Notes under the pieces: generated by a model
Told to the model about the DNA's origin: nothing
The model's database searches: none
What the model saw: only the letters and a program-made list of their open reading frames with translations
Shown: piece by piece, positions 24,765 to 32,907 of the stretch
Layout of the letters: each line of letters starts with the position of its first letter
How positions within the stretch are numbered: the first letter of the stretch is position 1
NCBI GenBank assembly: GCA_012270795.1
Contig: JAAXHO010000215.1
Location: forward strand, 1 to 43,179
Source of the DNA: Candidatus Poribacteria bacterium
Lineage (GTDB): Bacteria > Poribacteria > WGA-4E > WGA-3G
DNA length: 43,179 nt
Reading direction: 5' to 3'
Position numbers and translations under genes: made by a program

Positions 24765-25802
24765 ATGAGAAAAATTTTTAGAACAGAAATAGTTACGGTT
24801 ATTGTGTTAGGATTACTAATAATTTGTGGTTGTGAAACGGTTGAGGAAGTGATTCGTACAGAAACTTCAGACGATCCAATTCGCGTAACAATGGTTTATC
24901 CCAGCGATTGTGTTGACGATTCGTCATATTGTATTGCCTTCCATATCGGTGTAAGGACTGCGGAAGCGGAACTTGGTATAATCCTTACCGAAGTAAACGG
25001 TATGGAAAACGATCCTGAAGCTACAGAGACGATTATTAGGGACGCTGCACAGAATTCAGACCTTGTTTTGACTGCTGGATACCAGATGGGGGATGTCTTT
25101 GCCAGGATTGCACAGGAATTTCCAGATATCAATTTTGCTATTTTTGATTTTGTGCTTGATATTCCTAATATAGCATCCGTAAACTATAAAGCAAATGAAG
25201 GTTCGTTTCTGGTAGGCGCAATCGCTGCATTGAAAACAGAAACAGGAAAAATTGGATATATTGGCGGTGCGGATGTTCCATTACTACACGAATTTGAAGC
25301 GGGGTACATCGCTGGAAGCCAACAGATCAATCCCGAGTTAAACATCGCTGTTGACTATATTAGTGCTGACGCAACTGGTTTCAACCAACCTGAAAAGGCA
25401 AAAACGTTAGCATTGGCACAATATGCAAATGGAATTGATGTCATATACACTGCTGCTGGCGGTGCTGGACAAGGAGTACTTGAAGCAGCACAAGAACAGA
25501 ACAAATTTATCATTTGGGTTGACTCAAATGGAAATCATCTTGCACCAGGATTAGTCCTAACAAGTATGACGAAAGAAATTTCCGCCTCTGTAGAACGTAT
25601 CATCCAAGAAACCGTTGAAGGTGAGTTTACACCAGGTATCCGTTACTTTGGATTAGCAGATGGTGGCGTGAGTTATGCAGTTGATGAACACAACCAAACT
25701 CTACTGTCCGATGAAATTATTGAGAAAGTTGAGGCGTTGAAAACACAGATTATCGCTGGTGAAATTGTCGTACCAGACACAATTACACAACCACGCGAAT
25801 AG
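24765..25802 (+). CDS. BMP family (PnrA-like) substrate-binding lipoprotein
   Basis: The protein has 345 residues from the ATG at 24765, after CAAGGTGTAGAT. The signal ends in a lipobox-like IICGC with Cys at residue 23. The mature part follows the BMP/PnrA fold: IRVTMVYPSD, VLTAGYQMGD, FPDINFAIFDF, ASVNYKANEGSFLVGAIAAL, GKIGYIGGADVPLL and DVIYTAAGGAGQGVLEAA. Family members bind nucleosides or related purines for ABC import. No permease or ATPase gene lies beside it, so it is either served by a distant transporter or used for sensing. Confidence 0.88.
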   Translation: MRKIFRTEIVTVIVLGLLIICGCETVEEVIRTETSDDPIRVTMVYPSDCVDDSSYCIAFHIGVRTAEAELGIILTEVNGMENDPEATETIIRDAAQNSDLVLTAGYQMGDVFARIAQEFPDINFAIFDFVLDIPNIASVNYKANEGSFLVGAIAALKTETGKIGYIGGADVPLLHEFEAGYIAGSQQINPELNIAVDYISADATGFNQPEKAKTLALAQYANGIDVIYTAAGGAGQGVLEAAQEQNKFIIWVDSNGNHLAPGLVLTSMTKEISASVERIIQETVEGEFTPGIRYFGLADGGVSYAVDEHNQTLLSDEIIEKVEALKTQIIAGEIVVPDTITQPRE

Positions 25803-25840
25803 TAATTGAAACTAATATCTTAAAATAAAAGGTGGCGTTT

Positions 25841-26226
25841 ATGCTTAATCAATATCCGTATCCAGAATACGATGCAAACGTAGTATCGCATTCGGAATAA
25901 TTTTTTCTCTTATCACTTGTGGAATATATGGACTCTATTGGCAATACAAACAGATGGACACACTCAATGGTTGGTTAGGAAGACGCGAGTACTCTTTCTG
26001 GTTATGGTTTTTTCTCTCAATAATCACTTGTGGTATTTTTGGTATATTTTATGAATACAAGATGGCAAATGGTATCAATGAGATTCAACGTAATAATGAT
26101 ATGTACTACGATCCAAACTTACCGATAATTTGTGTGATATTAGCAATATTCGGTATTGGTATAGCATCGTTAGCCATTCAGCAATATCAGATAAACAAAC
26201 TCTACGGTGATTCATCTAATGTTTAA
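25841..26226 (+). pseudogene. DUF4234-like small membrane protein, frameshifted near its start
   Basis: The ATG at 25841 follows AAAAGGTGGCGTTT and encodes MLNQYPYPEYDA, then soon a stop. Adding one A at 25876-25878 shifts the reading to KRSIAFGIIFSLITCGIYGL, then YWQYKQMDTLNGWLG, and the frame stays open to 26226. Restored, it has about 128 residues and two or more transmembrane helices, including LITCGIYGLYW and the repeat-like IITCGIFGIFYEYK. DUF4234 proteins are small membrane proteins often beside TM2 or DUF2752 genes, as here. A start at the internal ATG at 25954 would lose the first helix. The shift is one of several in this window. Confidence 0.65.
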
Positions 26227-26602
26227 TCATGTTATGCTTTCCCGGTTGTTCTTAATTGTCTTAGTCGGCATAGGCATCTATACAACAGTATTACAGAGGT
26301 CACCGGACGAAGTTTCTCTATTGCCATGTATTTTTCATTCAATTACGGATGTCCCCTGTCCAGGGTGCGGCATGACACGTGCCTGCATAGCTATTACACA
26401 AGCTAATTTCATAGATGCTTGGTACTACCACCCTTTCTCGTATATGATAGTTGCATTAGCTGTAGGTATGGCATTCTTTCCAACGCAATTAATGAACACT
26501 TGGATGCGTTTTTCGGTAAATGCCCGAAATCTTATAGTTATTTTGGGAATTGTAATATGTTTATCTGTTTGGATGATGAAGATTAAGAACATATTTTGGT
26601 AA
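26219..26602 (+). CDS. DUF2752 membrane protein
   Basis: The protein has 127 residues from the ATG at 26219, which overlaps the stop region of the preceding gene, suggesting translational coupling. A GTG at 26207 is an alternative start. The DUF2752 signature is DVPCPGCGMTRACIAI, with two Cys close together, followed by a conserved His in WYYHPFSYMIV. Three helices are predicted (near residues 6-25, 77-97 and 104-122). The family function is unknown. Pairing with DUF4234 is common. Confidence 0.85.
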   Translation: MFNHVMLSRLFLIVLVGIGIYTTVLQRSPDEVSLLPCIFHSITDVPCPGCGMTRACIAITQANFIDAWYYHPFSYMIVALAVGMAFFPTQLMNTWMRFSVNARNLIVILGIVICLSVWMMKIKNIFW

Positions 26603-26630
26603 GACTGTTGATTTCTAAGACATATCTGTT

Positions 26631-27575
26631 TTAATCCATTCGTAAAATTGTGCCTTTTTCTCCCACAATCCAACCCGATTTTTTAAACAACATGATATCC
26701 TGCAGATTTTTTGTCGTTGGAGAAGCAGATTGATTCCAAGTTGCCCCGCTATCTATTGTATATAAAATGAGACCTTCTTCACCGATTGCCCATCCCTGCT
26801 TTTCATTGCGGAATGCAACGGCTCGCAAACTCTGTTTCATCGGATTATTCTGTTTTTGCCAAGTCTGCCCACCGTTCGTTGTGTGCAAAATAAGCCCGTT
26901 TGATCCGACAATCCAACCTTTCTGTTGATTTATGAAACAAACAGCAAATAAAGGTTGTTCAGCATCACTATTCTGTCGTTCCCATCGTTTGCCGCCATCG
27001 CTTGTATGGAGTATCTCACCATCTTCTCCCACAATCCAACCGAGTTCAGGGTCAACAAAATGCACACCCCACAGATGTTTTTCCGATGGAGACATGATTT
27101 TCACCCAATTGCTGCCACCATTCATTGTATGTAAAATTGTTCCTGTTCCACCAACTGCCCACCCTTCGGCAGTATTGACAAAATATAGATCCAAAATACC
27201 TGGAGGCTTACCTGCCAGCGCGCGCGCCTGATGTTGAACCGTCCACGTGTTACCACCGCTACCAGTATAATGCACTTTCCCGATGCTAACAAGCCAACCA
27301 TTTTTGGGTGTCGCAAAACTGACTTCTGTCAATGTAACATTGTTTAGTGATTTATCCACAGATTCATTCCATGTTTTTCCACCATCTTTTGAGGATAATA
27401 CAGTGCCACCTGAACCGACTGCCCATCCAAGTTTTGCATCAATAAAATGGACACCAAACAGATGTGCGTCAGTTCCACTCTGTTCCTCTACCCATTCAAC
27501 CTGAGCATTATCATCTGAACAACCCAAACAGATTAGAGTAAAGAGAGTTATAATTAGAGGTAGTTTCTTATACAT
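26631..27575 (-). CDS. YCF48/BNR-repeat lipoprotein
   Basis: The protein has 314 residues, with the start at 27575 after AATAGGAGTTGTTC. The signal ends in LICLGCSDD, a lipobox with Cys19. Six or so repeats follow, each near LFGVHFIDAKLGWAVGSGGT and ILHTxDGGxxWxxQ, making a beta-propeller related to the YCF48 photosystem II assembly factor and to BNR glycosidase repeats. In non-photosynthetic bacteria such proteins are exported propellers of unknown partner. The gene is convergent with the DUF2752 gene, with only 28 bases between. Confidence 0.85.
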   Translation of the reverse strand: MYKKLPLIITLFTLICLGCSDDNAQVEWVEEQSGTDAHLFGVHFIDAKLGWAVGSGGTVLSSKDGGKTWNESVDKSLNNVTLTEVSFATPKNGWLVSIGKVHYTGSGGNTWTVQHQARALAGKPPGILDLYFVNTAEGWAVGGTGTILHTMNGGSNWVKIMSPSEKHLWGVHFVDPELGWIVGEDGEILHTSDGGKRWERQNSDAEQPLFAVCFINQQKGWIVGSNGLILHTTNGGQTWQKQNNPMKQSLRAVAFRNEKQGWAIGEEGLILYTIDSGATWNQSASPTTKNLQDIMLFKKSGWIVGEKGTILRMD

Positions 27576-27710
27576 GAACAACTCCTATTGAAAATAATTG
27601 CGTTCTAAATAGAATTGTGATAAATTACTGTAATCTATTTCTTCAAGTATGTCAATAGATATTAATTATCATGCTTATACACAGTTATTATAGACTCTAT
27701 GCTACATAAT

Positions 27711-28616
27711 ATGGATTATATCATCGGTATTGATGGCGGTGGAACAAAAACAGTGGGTATGTTAGCAACAAAGGACGGGAAAACAATTGCCAAAACCCAA
27801 ACAGGCCCATCAAATTATCATGTAGTCGGGATAGAACAAACAAAAAATGTTCTAACTGAAATCATTACTCAACTAAAACTGAAAGTTCCAAATTCAGACC
27901 TGGATTCCATCCGCTGCTGTATCGGTATGGCAGGATTAGGACGTGATGAGGACAGAGAAATAATTGGACATATCTGTGATGAAATTGGGATAAATAATAG
28001 GATTCTAACACATGATGCACATATCGGATTAGTTGGTGGGACTGGTAAACAGTCAGGTGTCATCATTATATCTGGGACGGGATCAATTGTATACGGTATC
28101 AATGAACACGGTAAAGAAGCACGCGCAGGAGGTTGGGGATATATACTGGGTGATGAAGGCAGCGGTTATGATATTGCAGTCAAAGGACTTCAAGCAGTCG
28201 CACGTGCTGCTGATAAACGCGAACCTGCAACGCAAATAACACAACTGATTCTAAAGAGACTCGCACTGAATGAACCAAATGATTTGATTCGCTGGACACA
28301 TGCGGCAAGTAGAGACGAAATTGCACAATTGGCATCGGTAGTGTTTGTGGCTGCGGAAATCAAGGATACGAAAGCAGAAAAAATAATTGATTCCGCTATG
28401 AGTGAATTTGCTTGTGCAGTAGAGACAGTGGTAATGCAGTTAGAATTCTCACATCCGTTTGATATTGTTTTTTCTGGTGGGATTTTATTACATCAACCTA
28501 TTTTGACAGATAAACTGCAAAGATGGATTGAGAAGATAATCATTGGTAGTTCCGTAATAATTCCGAAACACGAACCGGCGTATGGCGCGGTGTTGTTAGC
28601 AAAAGCGCACCTATAA
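27711..28616 (+). CDS. BadF/BadG-type sugar kinase, probable amino-sugar (MurNAc/GlcNAc) kinase
   Basis: The protein has 301 residues from MDYIIGIDGGGTKT. An ATG four codons earlier (27699) is possible, and neither has a clear binding site. The phosphate-1 loop is GIDGGGTKTVGML. GCIGMAGLGRDED-like IGMAGLGRDED, GVIIISGTGSIVYG (phosphate-2) and GGWGYILGDEGSGYDIA are typical of the BadF/BadG/BcrA/BcrD and GlcNAc kinase family. VFSGGILLHQP is the adenosine region. MurQ follows 31 bases later, and in some bacteria a kinase of this family (MurK) feeds MurNAc 6-phosphate to MurQ, so that role is likely but inferred. Confidence 0.85.
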   Translation: MDYIIGIDGGGTKTVGMLATKDGKTIAKTQTGPSNYHVVGIEQTKNVLTEIITQLKLKVPNSDLDSIRCCIGMAGLGRDEDREIIGHICDEIGINNRILTHDAHIGLVGGTGKQSGVIIISGTGSIVYGINEHGKEARAGGWGYILGDEGSGYDIAVKGLQAVARAADKREPATQITQLILKRLALNEPNDLIRWTHAASRDEIAQLASVVFVAAEIKDTKAEKIIDSAMSEFACAVETVVMQLEFSHPFDIVFSGGILLHQPILTDKLQRWIEKIIIGSSVIIPKHEPAYGAVLLAKAHL

Positions 28617-28647
28617 TCAACAAGATTGCTAAATTTTATATCTTATT

Positions 28648-29526
28648 GTGATTACAGAGCAGCAAAACCCAAACTCAACTGATATTGATCTAAAGTCAAT
28701 CTCAGAGATCGTTCAAATTTTTCATAAAGAAGATCGAAAAACTATTGAAGCAGTCGCAGCAGAATCAGATGCCATTGCACAAGCGGTTGAGATGATCGTT
28801 GAGACGTTTCGTAACGGAGGAAAACTGTTTTACATAGGGGCAGGAACAAGCGGCAGACTCGGTGTGTTGGATGCGTCTGAATGTCCACCAACTTTCAGGA
28901 CTGAGCCGGAAATGGTGCAAGGAATTATTGCTGGTGGAGACATCGCTTTACGCAATTCAGTTGAAGGCGAAGAAGATAAACCTGAAAGCGGTGCAGAGGC
29001 AATACGAAAACATCACCTAACGCAACAAGATGTAATTGTCGGAATTGCAAGTAGTGGACGAACCCCTTATGTCTTAGGCGCGCTAAAGGAAGCACATAAA
29101 ATTGGTGCCAAAACGATCTTTCTTTCATGCGTGCCGCCAGCAGCAGACCTGCATACTTATGTTGACCATTTCATTACCCCGATAGTCGGACCTGAGATCG
29201 TTACAGGTTCAACAAGACTGAAAGCAGGGACAGCAACAAAGTTAGTACTCAACATGCTCACAACCATCTCTATGATCAAGTTGGGTAAAGTCTACAAAAA
29301 TCTCATGGTGGACGTGAAAGCATCTAATACAAAATTGGTAGATCGGAGCATCCGAATCATTCAAACAGTTACAGGTGTTGATGAAACGGTTGCAAACACC
29401 ACATTAAAGAAGGCAGAAGGCAGTGTAAAAGTAGCAATTGTAATGCTGATTAAGGGTGTTAAACGAAGTGAAGCAGTTGATTTGTTAGATAAACATCAAG
29501 GATTTTTACGTCCTATAATATCATAG
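28648..29526 (+). CDS. murQ: N-acetylmuramic acid 6-phosphate etherase
   Basis: The protein has 292 residues with a GTG start at 28648. The early TEQQNPNSTDIDLKSISEIV aligns with the normal N-terminus of the family, so the start is likely right although no binding site is seen. The SIS domain has FYIGAGTSGRLGVLDASECP, IAGGDIALRNSVEGEEDKPE and GIASSGRTPYVLGAL. The catalytic Glu lies in the ECPPTF stretch. MurQ cleaves the D-lactyl ether of MurNAc 6-phosphate to give GlcNAc 6-phosphate. With the upstream kinase it forms a two-gene peptidoglycan sugar salvage unit in the cytoplasm. No PTS or NagA gene is nearby. Confidence 0.93.
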   Translation: MITEQQNPNSTDIDLKSISEIVQIFHKEDRKTIEAVAAESDAIAQAVEMIVETFRNGGKLFYIGAGTSGRLGVLDASECPPTFRTEPEMVQGIIAGGDIALRNSVEGEEDKPESGAEAIRKHHLTQQDVIVGIASSGRTPYVLGALKEAHKIGAKTIFLSCVPPAADLHTYVDHFITPIVGPEIVTGSTRLKAGTATKLVLNMLTTISMIKLGKVYKNLMVDVKASNTKLVDRSIRIIQTVTGVDETVANTTLKKAEGSVKVAIVMLIKGVKRSEAVDLLDKHQGFLRPIIS

Positions 29527-29586
29527 TTTGAAATGGTTAACACATTGTAGAATATAAACTTTGTTTTAAACGAAAGGAGTAAATGT

Positions 29587-30546
29587 ATGACTGCAAACAC
29601 TACTAAAGTAGGTCTTGCCAAAACAGGCAGACGGCGTTCTAATGTTTATGAAGCATTAGACAATATACGAAACGACATCAATCCAAAAGTACAAGAACAG
29701 GTATTGTTAAAACCTAATTTCCTGTCCAGTACTAATCAACTTGCTTCGTCCCATGTGGACACAATGCGGGGTGCATTGGATTTCTTGCTCAGCACACCAC
29801 AACCTCCAAAAGAAGTTATAATCGCAGAGGGAGGAAATGAAGCTTTTTCCGGTGAAGCATTTAAAATATTCGGTTATGATGCTTTGCAAGTGGAATATGA
29901 TATACCCATTCGTCTCGTTGACTTACATAAAGAAACTGAATGGATAGAAACTAAGGTTTTTCTTGCTGGTCGGGAAACAGATACGGTGCAAATGCCGAAG
30001 ACTGTTCTCGATTGTCCATGCACGATTTCCGTTGCCATCGCAAAAACGCCTGATGCTGGTGTTGTGACGCTTGCAATGAAAAATATGATTATGGGGACGA
30101 TACATAAAGCTGACCGCATCAAAATGCATGGGTATCATCGGCATGCAGACCGTGAACTACCACTTGAAGCACAAACAATTAATATCAATTTGCTACGTTC
30201 GTCACGTTTTCTAAAACCAGACATTGCTATTGTTGATGGTACTGTTGGATTGCAAGGCAACGGACCTGGCGGCACAAATTCCGTTCCACTCGGTATTGCA
30301 GTTGCAAGCGGCGATGTATTCGCAGCAGATGCAGTCACATCAAAAACTATGGGGTTTGAACCGATGGAGATAGGGCTCTTCAATTACGCAAATGAATTGG
30401 GATACGGCACAGCAGACCTAAACAAAATTGAGATAATCGGTCCCACTATTGAATCGGTCGCTATTCCCTTTAAACCTCATGAAACAACCGAACTACAGTT
30501 TCAATGGCAAGACACTGATTCAGAAGCATTACTTGCTGCAGACTAA
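29587..30546 (+). CDS. DUF362 domain-containing protein
   Basis: The protein has 319 residues. The ATG follows ACGAAAGGAGTAAATGT. DUF362 hallmarks are VLLKPNFLSS, a conserved acidic patch in EVIIAEGGNEAF, CPCTISVAIAKTPDAGVVTL and LKPDIAIVDGTVGLQGNGPGG. No ferredoxin-type Cys cluster is present, so it is the domain-only form. The function of the family is not settled. It follows murQ by 60 bases. Its stop codon lies inside a 35-bp tandem duplication (30531-30600). Confidence 0.85.
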   Translation: MTANTTKVGLAKTGRRRSNVYEALDNIRNDINPKVQEQVLLKPNFLSSTNQLASSHVDTMRGALDFLLSTPQPPKEVIIAEGGNEAFSGEAFKIFGYDALQVEYDIPIRLVDLHKETEWIETKVFLAGRETDTVQMPKTVLDCPCTISVAIAKTPDAGVVTLAMKNMIMGTIHKADRIKMHGYHRHADRELPLEAQTININLLRSSRFLKPDIAIVDGTVGLQGNGPGGTNSVPLGIAVASGDVFAADAVTSKTMGFEPMEIGLFNYANELGYGTADLNKIEIIGPTIESVAIPFKPHETTELQFQWQDTDSEALLAAD

Positions 30547-30600
30547 CACTGATCAAGTCGTTATTACTTGCTGCAGACTAACACTGATCAAGTCGTTATT
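30531..30600. repeat. 35-bp perfect tandem duplication over the DUF362 stop codon
   Basis: The unit begins ACTTGCTGCAGACTAACAC and occurs twice with no mismatch. The first unit ends the protein (LLAAD then TAA); the second is past the stop. The perfect identity points to a recent duplication. Confidence 0.9.
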
Positions 30601-30637
30601 CATGGTAGATTATACAATTAATTCTACATTCTGAGTT

Positions 30638-30737
30638 GTAGGAGCGACCTCCAAATCAACGGTATGAATCATGGCGAATACCATGCGCGCATTCGCCCAG
30701 TGGCATTCCCCGGATCGCGACCAGAGGTCGCTCCTAC
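30638..30737. repeat. Palindrome A with a reverse-oriented mini-element
   Basis: GTAGGAGCGACCTC and GAGGTCGCTCCTAC arms enclose the long form of the mini-element at 30652-30713. It lies about 50 bases upstream of the phospholipase-like gene, in its likely leader. Confidence 0.75.
30652..30713 (-). mobile_element. Hairpin mini-element, copy 5 (long form, reverse)
   Basis: It reads CAAATCAACGGTATGAAT, then an inner hairpin containing CATGCGCGCATTCGCC, then GGCATTCCCCGG. It is nearly identical to copy 2 in the opposite orientation. Confidence 0.8.
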
Positions 30738-30790
30738 AGAAGAGGAATATAATTATTTCAATGATTCACCATATTTTACAAAGGAGAATT

Positions 30791-31660
30791 ATGAAACGTT
30801 TACAGATCGTTTTAGTTTTAATCTTATCAATTCTCACACCTACGACATGGGCATGGTGGGGAGGTGGGCATGACATTTTATCACAAGCGTCAATAAAAGC
30901 ATTGCCTGAAGAAGTCCCTGAGTTTTTCCGGTCCGATACAGCTATCAAAATGATCGTACATTGTGCTTATGATCCTGATGTATCAAAAGAGCGTGATTTT
31001 CCCCATGCACGGATAGCCGAATACCCTGAGCACTATTTTGATATTGAACTCATTAAAGACAATCCAGTACCTGCTGACCGTGACGCATTTTTGAAGTTGT
31101 GTGCCGAAATGAAACTAGAACCCAGCAAAGTCGGTTTCCTTCCTTATTCTGTAGCAGAATGGACAGACCGTCTCACTGCCGCCTTTGCAGAATATCGTAA
31201 ATGGCCCGACAATCCCATTATTCAATATAAGTGTTATGTCTACGCAGGTCTTTTGGCACACTATGCACAAGATTTGTGCCAACCATTACACCTCACGGTG
31301 CATTACGATGGAATCGTTCAGGAGGACGGTTCAAAACTACATAAAGGAATCCATGAAAAGGTTGACGCATCAATTGAGGTTTTAAAACTTGATCCAACCG
31401 AACTCGCAAAGAAGCAACAGGTTAAAGTCGTCGGTGAGTTAATGCCTGCTATTGTCAAACAGATGAAGTCTGAACATAAATTGGTGGATCGTGTTTACGA
31501 ACTGGTCAAAGATTATCAAGACTTACAGAACCCATCTGAAGCATTGCAAGATTTTACCAAAGAGCGTTCACGCGAATCAGTGCGTTGGACTGCATCTTTA
31601 TTCCTGACAGCATGGAAGTCGTCAGAGAATGTTAAGTTACCCGATTGGTTAGAAAGGTAA
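30791..31660 (+). CDS. Secreted zinc phospholipase C / S1-P1 nuclease-like protein
   Basis: The protein has 289 residues. The ATG at 30791 follows ACAAAGGAGAATT, so longer frames reaching into the repeat are rejected. Residues 1-21 are a signal peptide ending near TTWA, leaving Trp near the mature N-terminus, which in this superfamily ligands zinc. GGGHDILSQAS, HYFDIE and LLAHYAQDLCQPLHLTVHYDG hold His and Asp residues matching the metal sites; the AQDLCQPLH stretch resembles the GDIHQPLH motif of P1 nuclease. Whether it acts on phospholipid or nucleic acid cannot be told. A terminator follows at 31701. Confidence 0.75.
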   Translation: MKRLQIVLVLILSILTPTTWAWWGGGHDILSQASIKALPEEVPEFFRSDTAIKMIVHCAYDPDVSKERDFPHARIAEYPEHYFDIELIKDNPVPADRDAFLKLCAEMKLEPSKVGFLPYSVAEWTDRLTAAFAEYRKWPDNPIIQYKCYVYAGLLAHYAQDLCQPLHLTVHYDGIVQEDGSKLHKGIHEKVDASIEVLKLDPTELAKKQQVKVVGELMPAIVKQMKSEHKLVDRVYELVKDYQDLQNPSEALQDFTKERSRESVRWTASLFLTAWKSSENVKLPDWLER

Positions 31661-31700
31661 TTGCATACAAGAACTTGGATACATTATCTTTGAGTTTACA

Positions 31701-31733
31701 AATAGGATTAGATAAATGTCTAATCCTATTTTT
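31701..31733 (+). terminator. Rho-independent terminator
   Basis: AATAGGATTAGA pairs with TCTAATCCTATT around a six-base loop, followed by a T-rich tail. It lies 40 bases after the phospholipase-like gene. Confidence 0.75.
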
Positions 31734-31800
31734 CTGTATAGTCGTAATCAACAATAGACCAGAAATTATAGGACAACTTACATTACGCTAATCAGACGAA

Positions 31801-31915
31801 TTCAATTGTCGAGTTTACTTATTGTTGGAGGGATTTCTAACCCTGATTTCAGATACACAACATGAAAAATCGGGGTTGGAAACCCCTCCAACAAAGATAT
31901 TTTGTGACAATTGAA
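31801..31915. repeat. Inverted-repeat element with palindrome type B in a third shell
   Basis: The ends are TTCAATTGTC and its complement GACAATTGAA. The core at 31822-31894 is palindrome B, starting TTGTTGGAGGGATTTC. Apart from this and the terminator, the gap 31661-31979 holds nothing I recognise. Confidence 0.7.
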
Positions 31916-31979
31916 TGTATCTATTACATCGCTGAATTTTCATTGACGTTTCATGGATTATATGGTATTCTTTACTATT

Positions 31980-32243
31980 ATGATTGATCAAAACAATTTA
32001 CCGAATATTAAACCTGATGCTGTCTTTGATTTAGGAGAACTCGGATGCGGTGATCTTATTATTGCACTCTTGAAATCCATGAGAACCCTTGAATCAGGAC
32101 AGATCGCACAGGTCCATGCAGTAGACCCAGGCGCACCTGTGGACATCGCAGCATGGTGCAATTTGATAGGCAATGAACTTCTCGCTGACTGTTGCGGTGA
32201 AGACAATGCCTATTTTTATATTAAAAAAGGAGAAAAAACTTAA
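31980..32243 (+). CDS. TusA-like sulfur-carrier protein
   Basis: The protein has 87 residues from the ATG at 31980; an upstream in-frame ATG at 31953 lacks support. The TusA fold is indicated by FDLGELGCGDLIIALLKSMR (the conserved Cys begins helix 1), GQIAQVHAVDPGAPVDIAAW and the final YFYIKKGE. The usual CPxP is replaced by CGDL, so Pro residues after the Cys are missing. TusA-like proteins pass persulfide sulfur between partners. Its stop overlaps the start of the DsrE-like gene (TAATG), so the two are coupled. Confidence 0.75.
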   Translation: MIDQNNLPNIKPDAVFDLGELGCGDLIIALLKSMRTLESGQIAQVHAVDPGAPVDIAAWCNLIGNELLADCCGEDNAYFYIKKGEKT

Positions 32244-32602
32244 TGTCTAAACTGATGATTAGCATTACGCACGCAAAAGATAATACCGACAAAGCCACTG
32301 TCGGTTTCGTTGTTGCGAATGCTTCTGTCGCGTCCGGTGTGGAAACCGTCGTGTTTCTTAGCACAGAGGGTGTACATCTATCCCAAAATGGTTATGCTGA
32401 CGATATACACGAGGAGGGTTTCGCACCGCTGAAACAACTTATGTCTGACTTTGCTGATGTGGGAGGTATAATCTGGGTCTGCTCACCATGTTTCAAAAAA
32501 CGTAACCTTGATGAAGATAATCTGGTGGATAGTGCTGTCATTGTGGGGGGTGCTAAGGCTGTTGAATTCCTAATCACAGGTGGTTCAAGCATAACATATT
32601 GA
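32243..32602 (+). CDS. DsrE family protein
   Basis: The protein has 119 residues. The start follows AAAAAGGAGAAAAAACTTA and overlaps the previous stop. DsrE features are MISITHAKDNTDKATVGFVV, VETVVFLSTEGVHL, IWVCSPCFKKRNL with Cys-x2-Cys, and a final AVEFLITGGSSI. DsrE and related proteins bind and transfer sulfane sulfur. Together with the TusA-like gene before and the TusA-OsmC gene after, it forms a small sulfur relay set. No sulfite reductase or rhodanese gene is nearby. Confidence 0.85.
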   Translation: MSKLMISITHAKDNTDKATVGFVVANASVASGVETVVFLSTEGVHLSQNGYADDIHEEGFAPLKQLMSDFADVGGIIWVCSPCFKKRNLDEDNLVDSAVIVGGAKAVEFLITGGSSITY

Positions 32603-32907
32603 CATCTGAAAAAGGAATTCCTGCTAATAGCAGCAGTAACATCCATTAGGGATCGGTTGGATTCCCAGTCTAATAACAGATTCCCTCCCTTTGGGTACAT
32701 GTACCCCACTCATAGTTCACAGCACACATTCACAATATATTAGGTGTGACCTACAAGGGAGGGTTTCTCAAATTTGACACAAAAAATTACACATTCCTAA
32801 AATACAACCTACCCAAAAAACTAATTCCGTACAACACTCAAAACAACATAGATCAACGATTCTTATTCCGAATATCAAACGAGATTACTTATAGGACTTA
32901 TGAAGAA

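Noticed and set aside
30671-30790. Upstream extension of the phospholipase-like protein
   Set aside because: The extra residues lie in palindrome A and the mini-element, and would bury the signal peptide. AAAGGAG is at the later ATG.
32746-32907. N-terminal extension of the TusA-OsmC protein
   Set aside because: The stretch is AT-rich, Lys/Asn/Tyr-biased and has no family match or binding site, so the later ATG is preferred.
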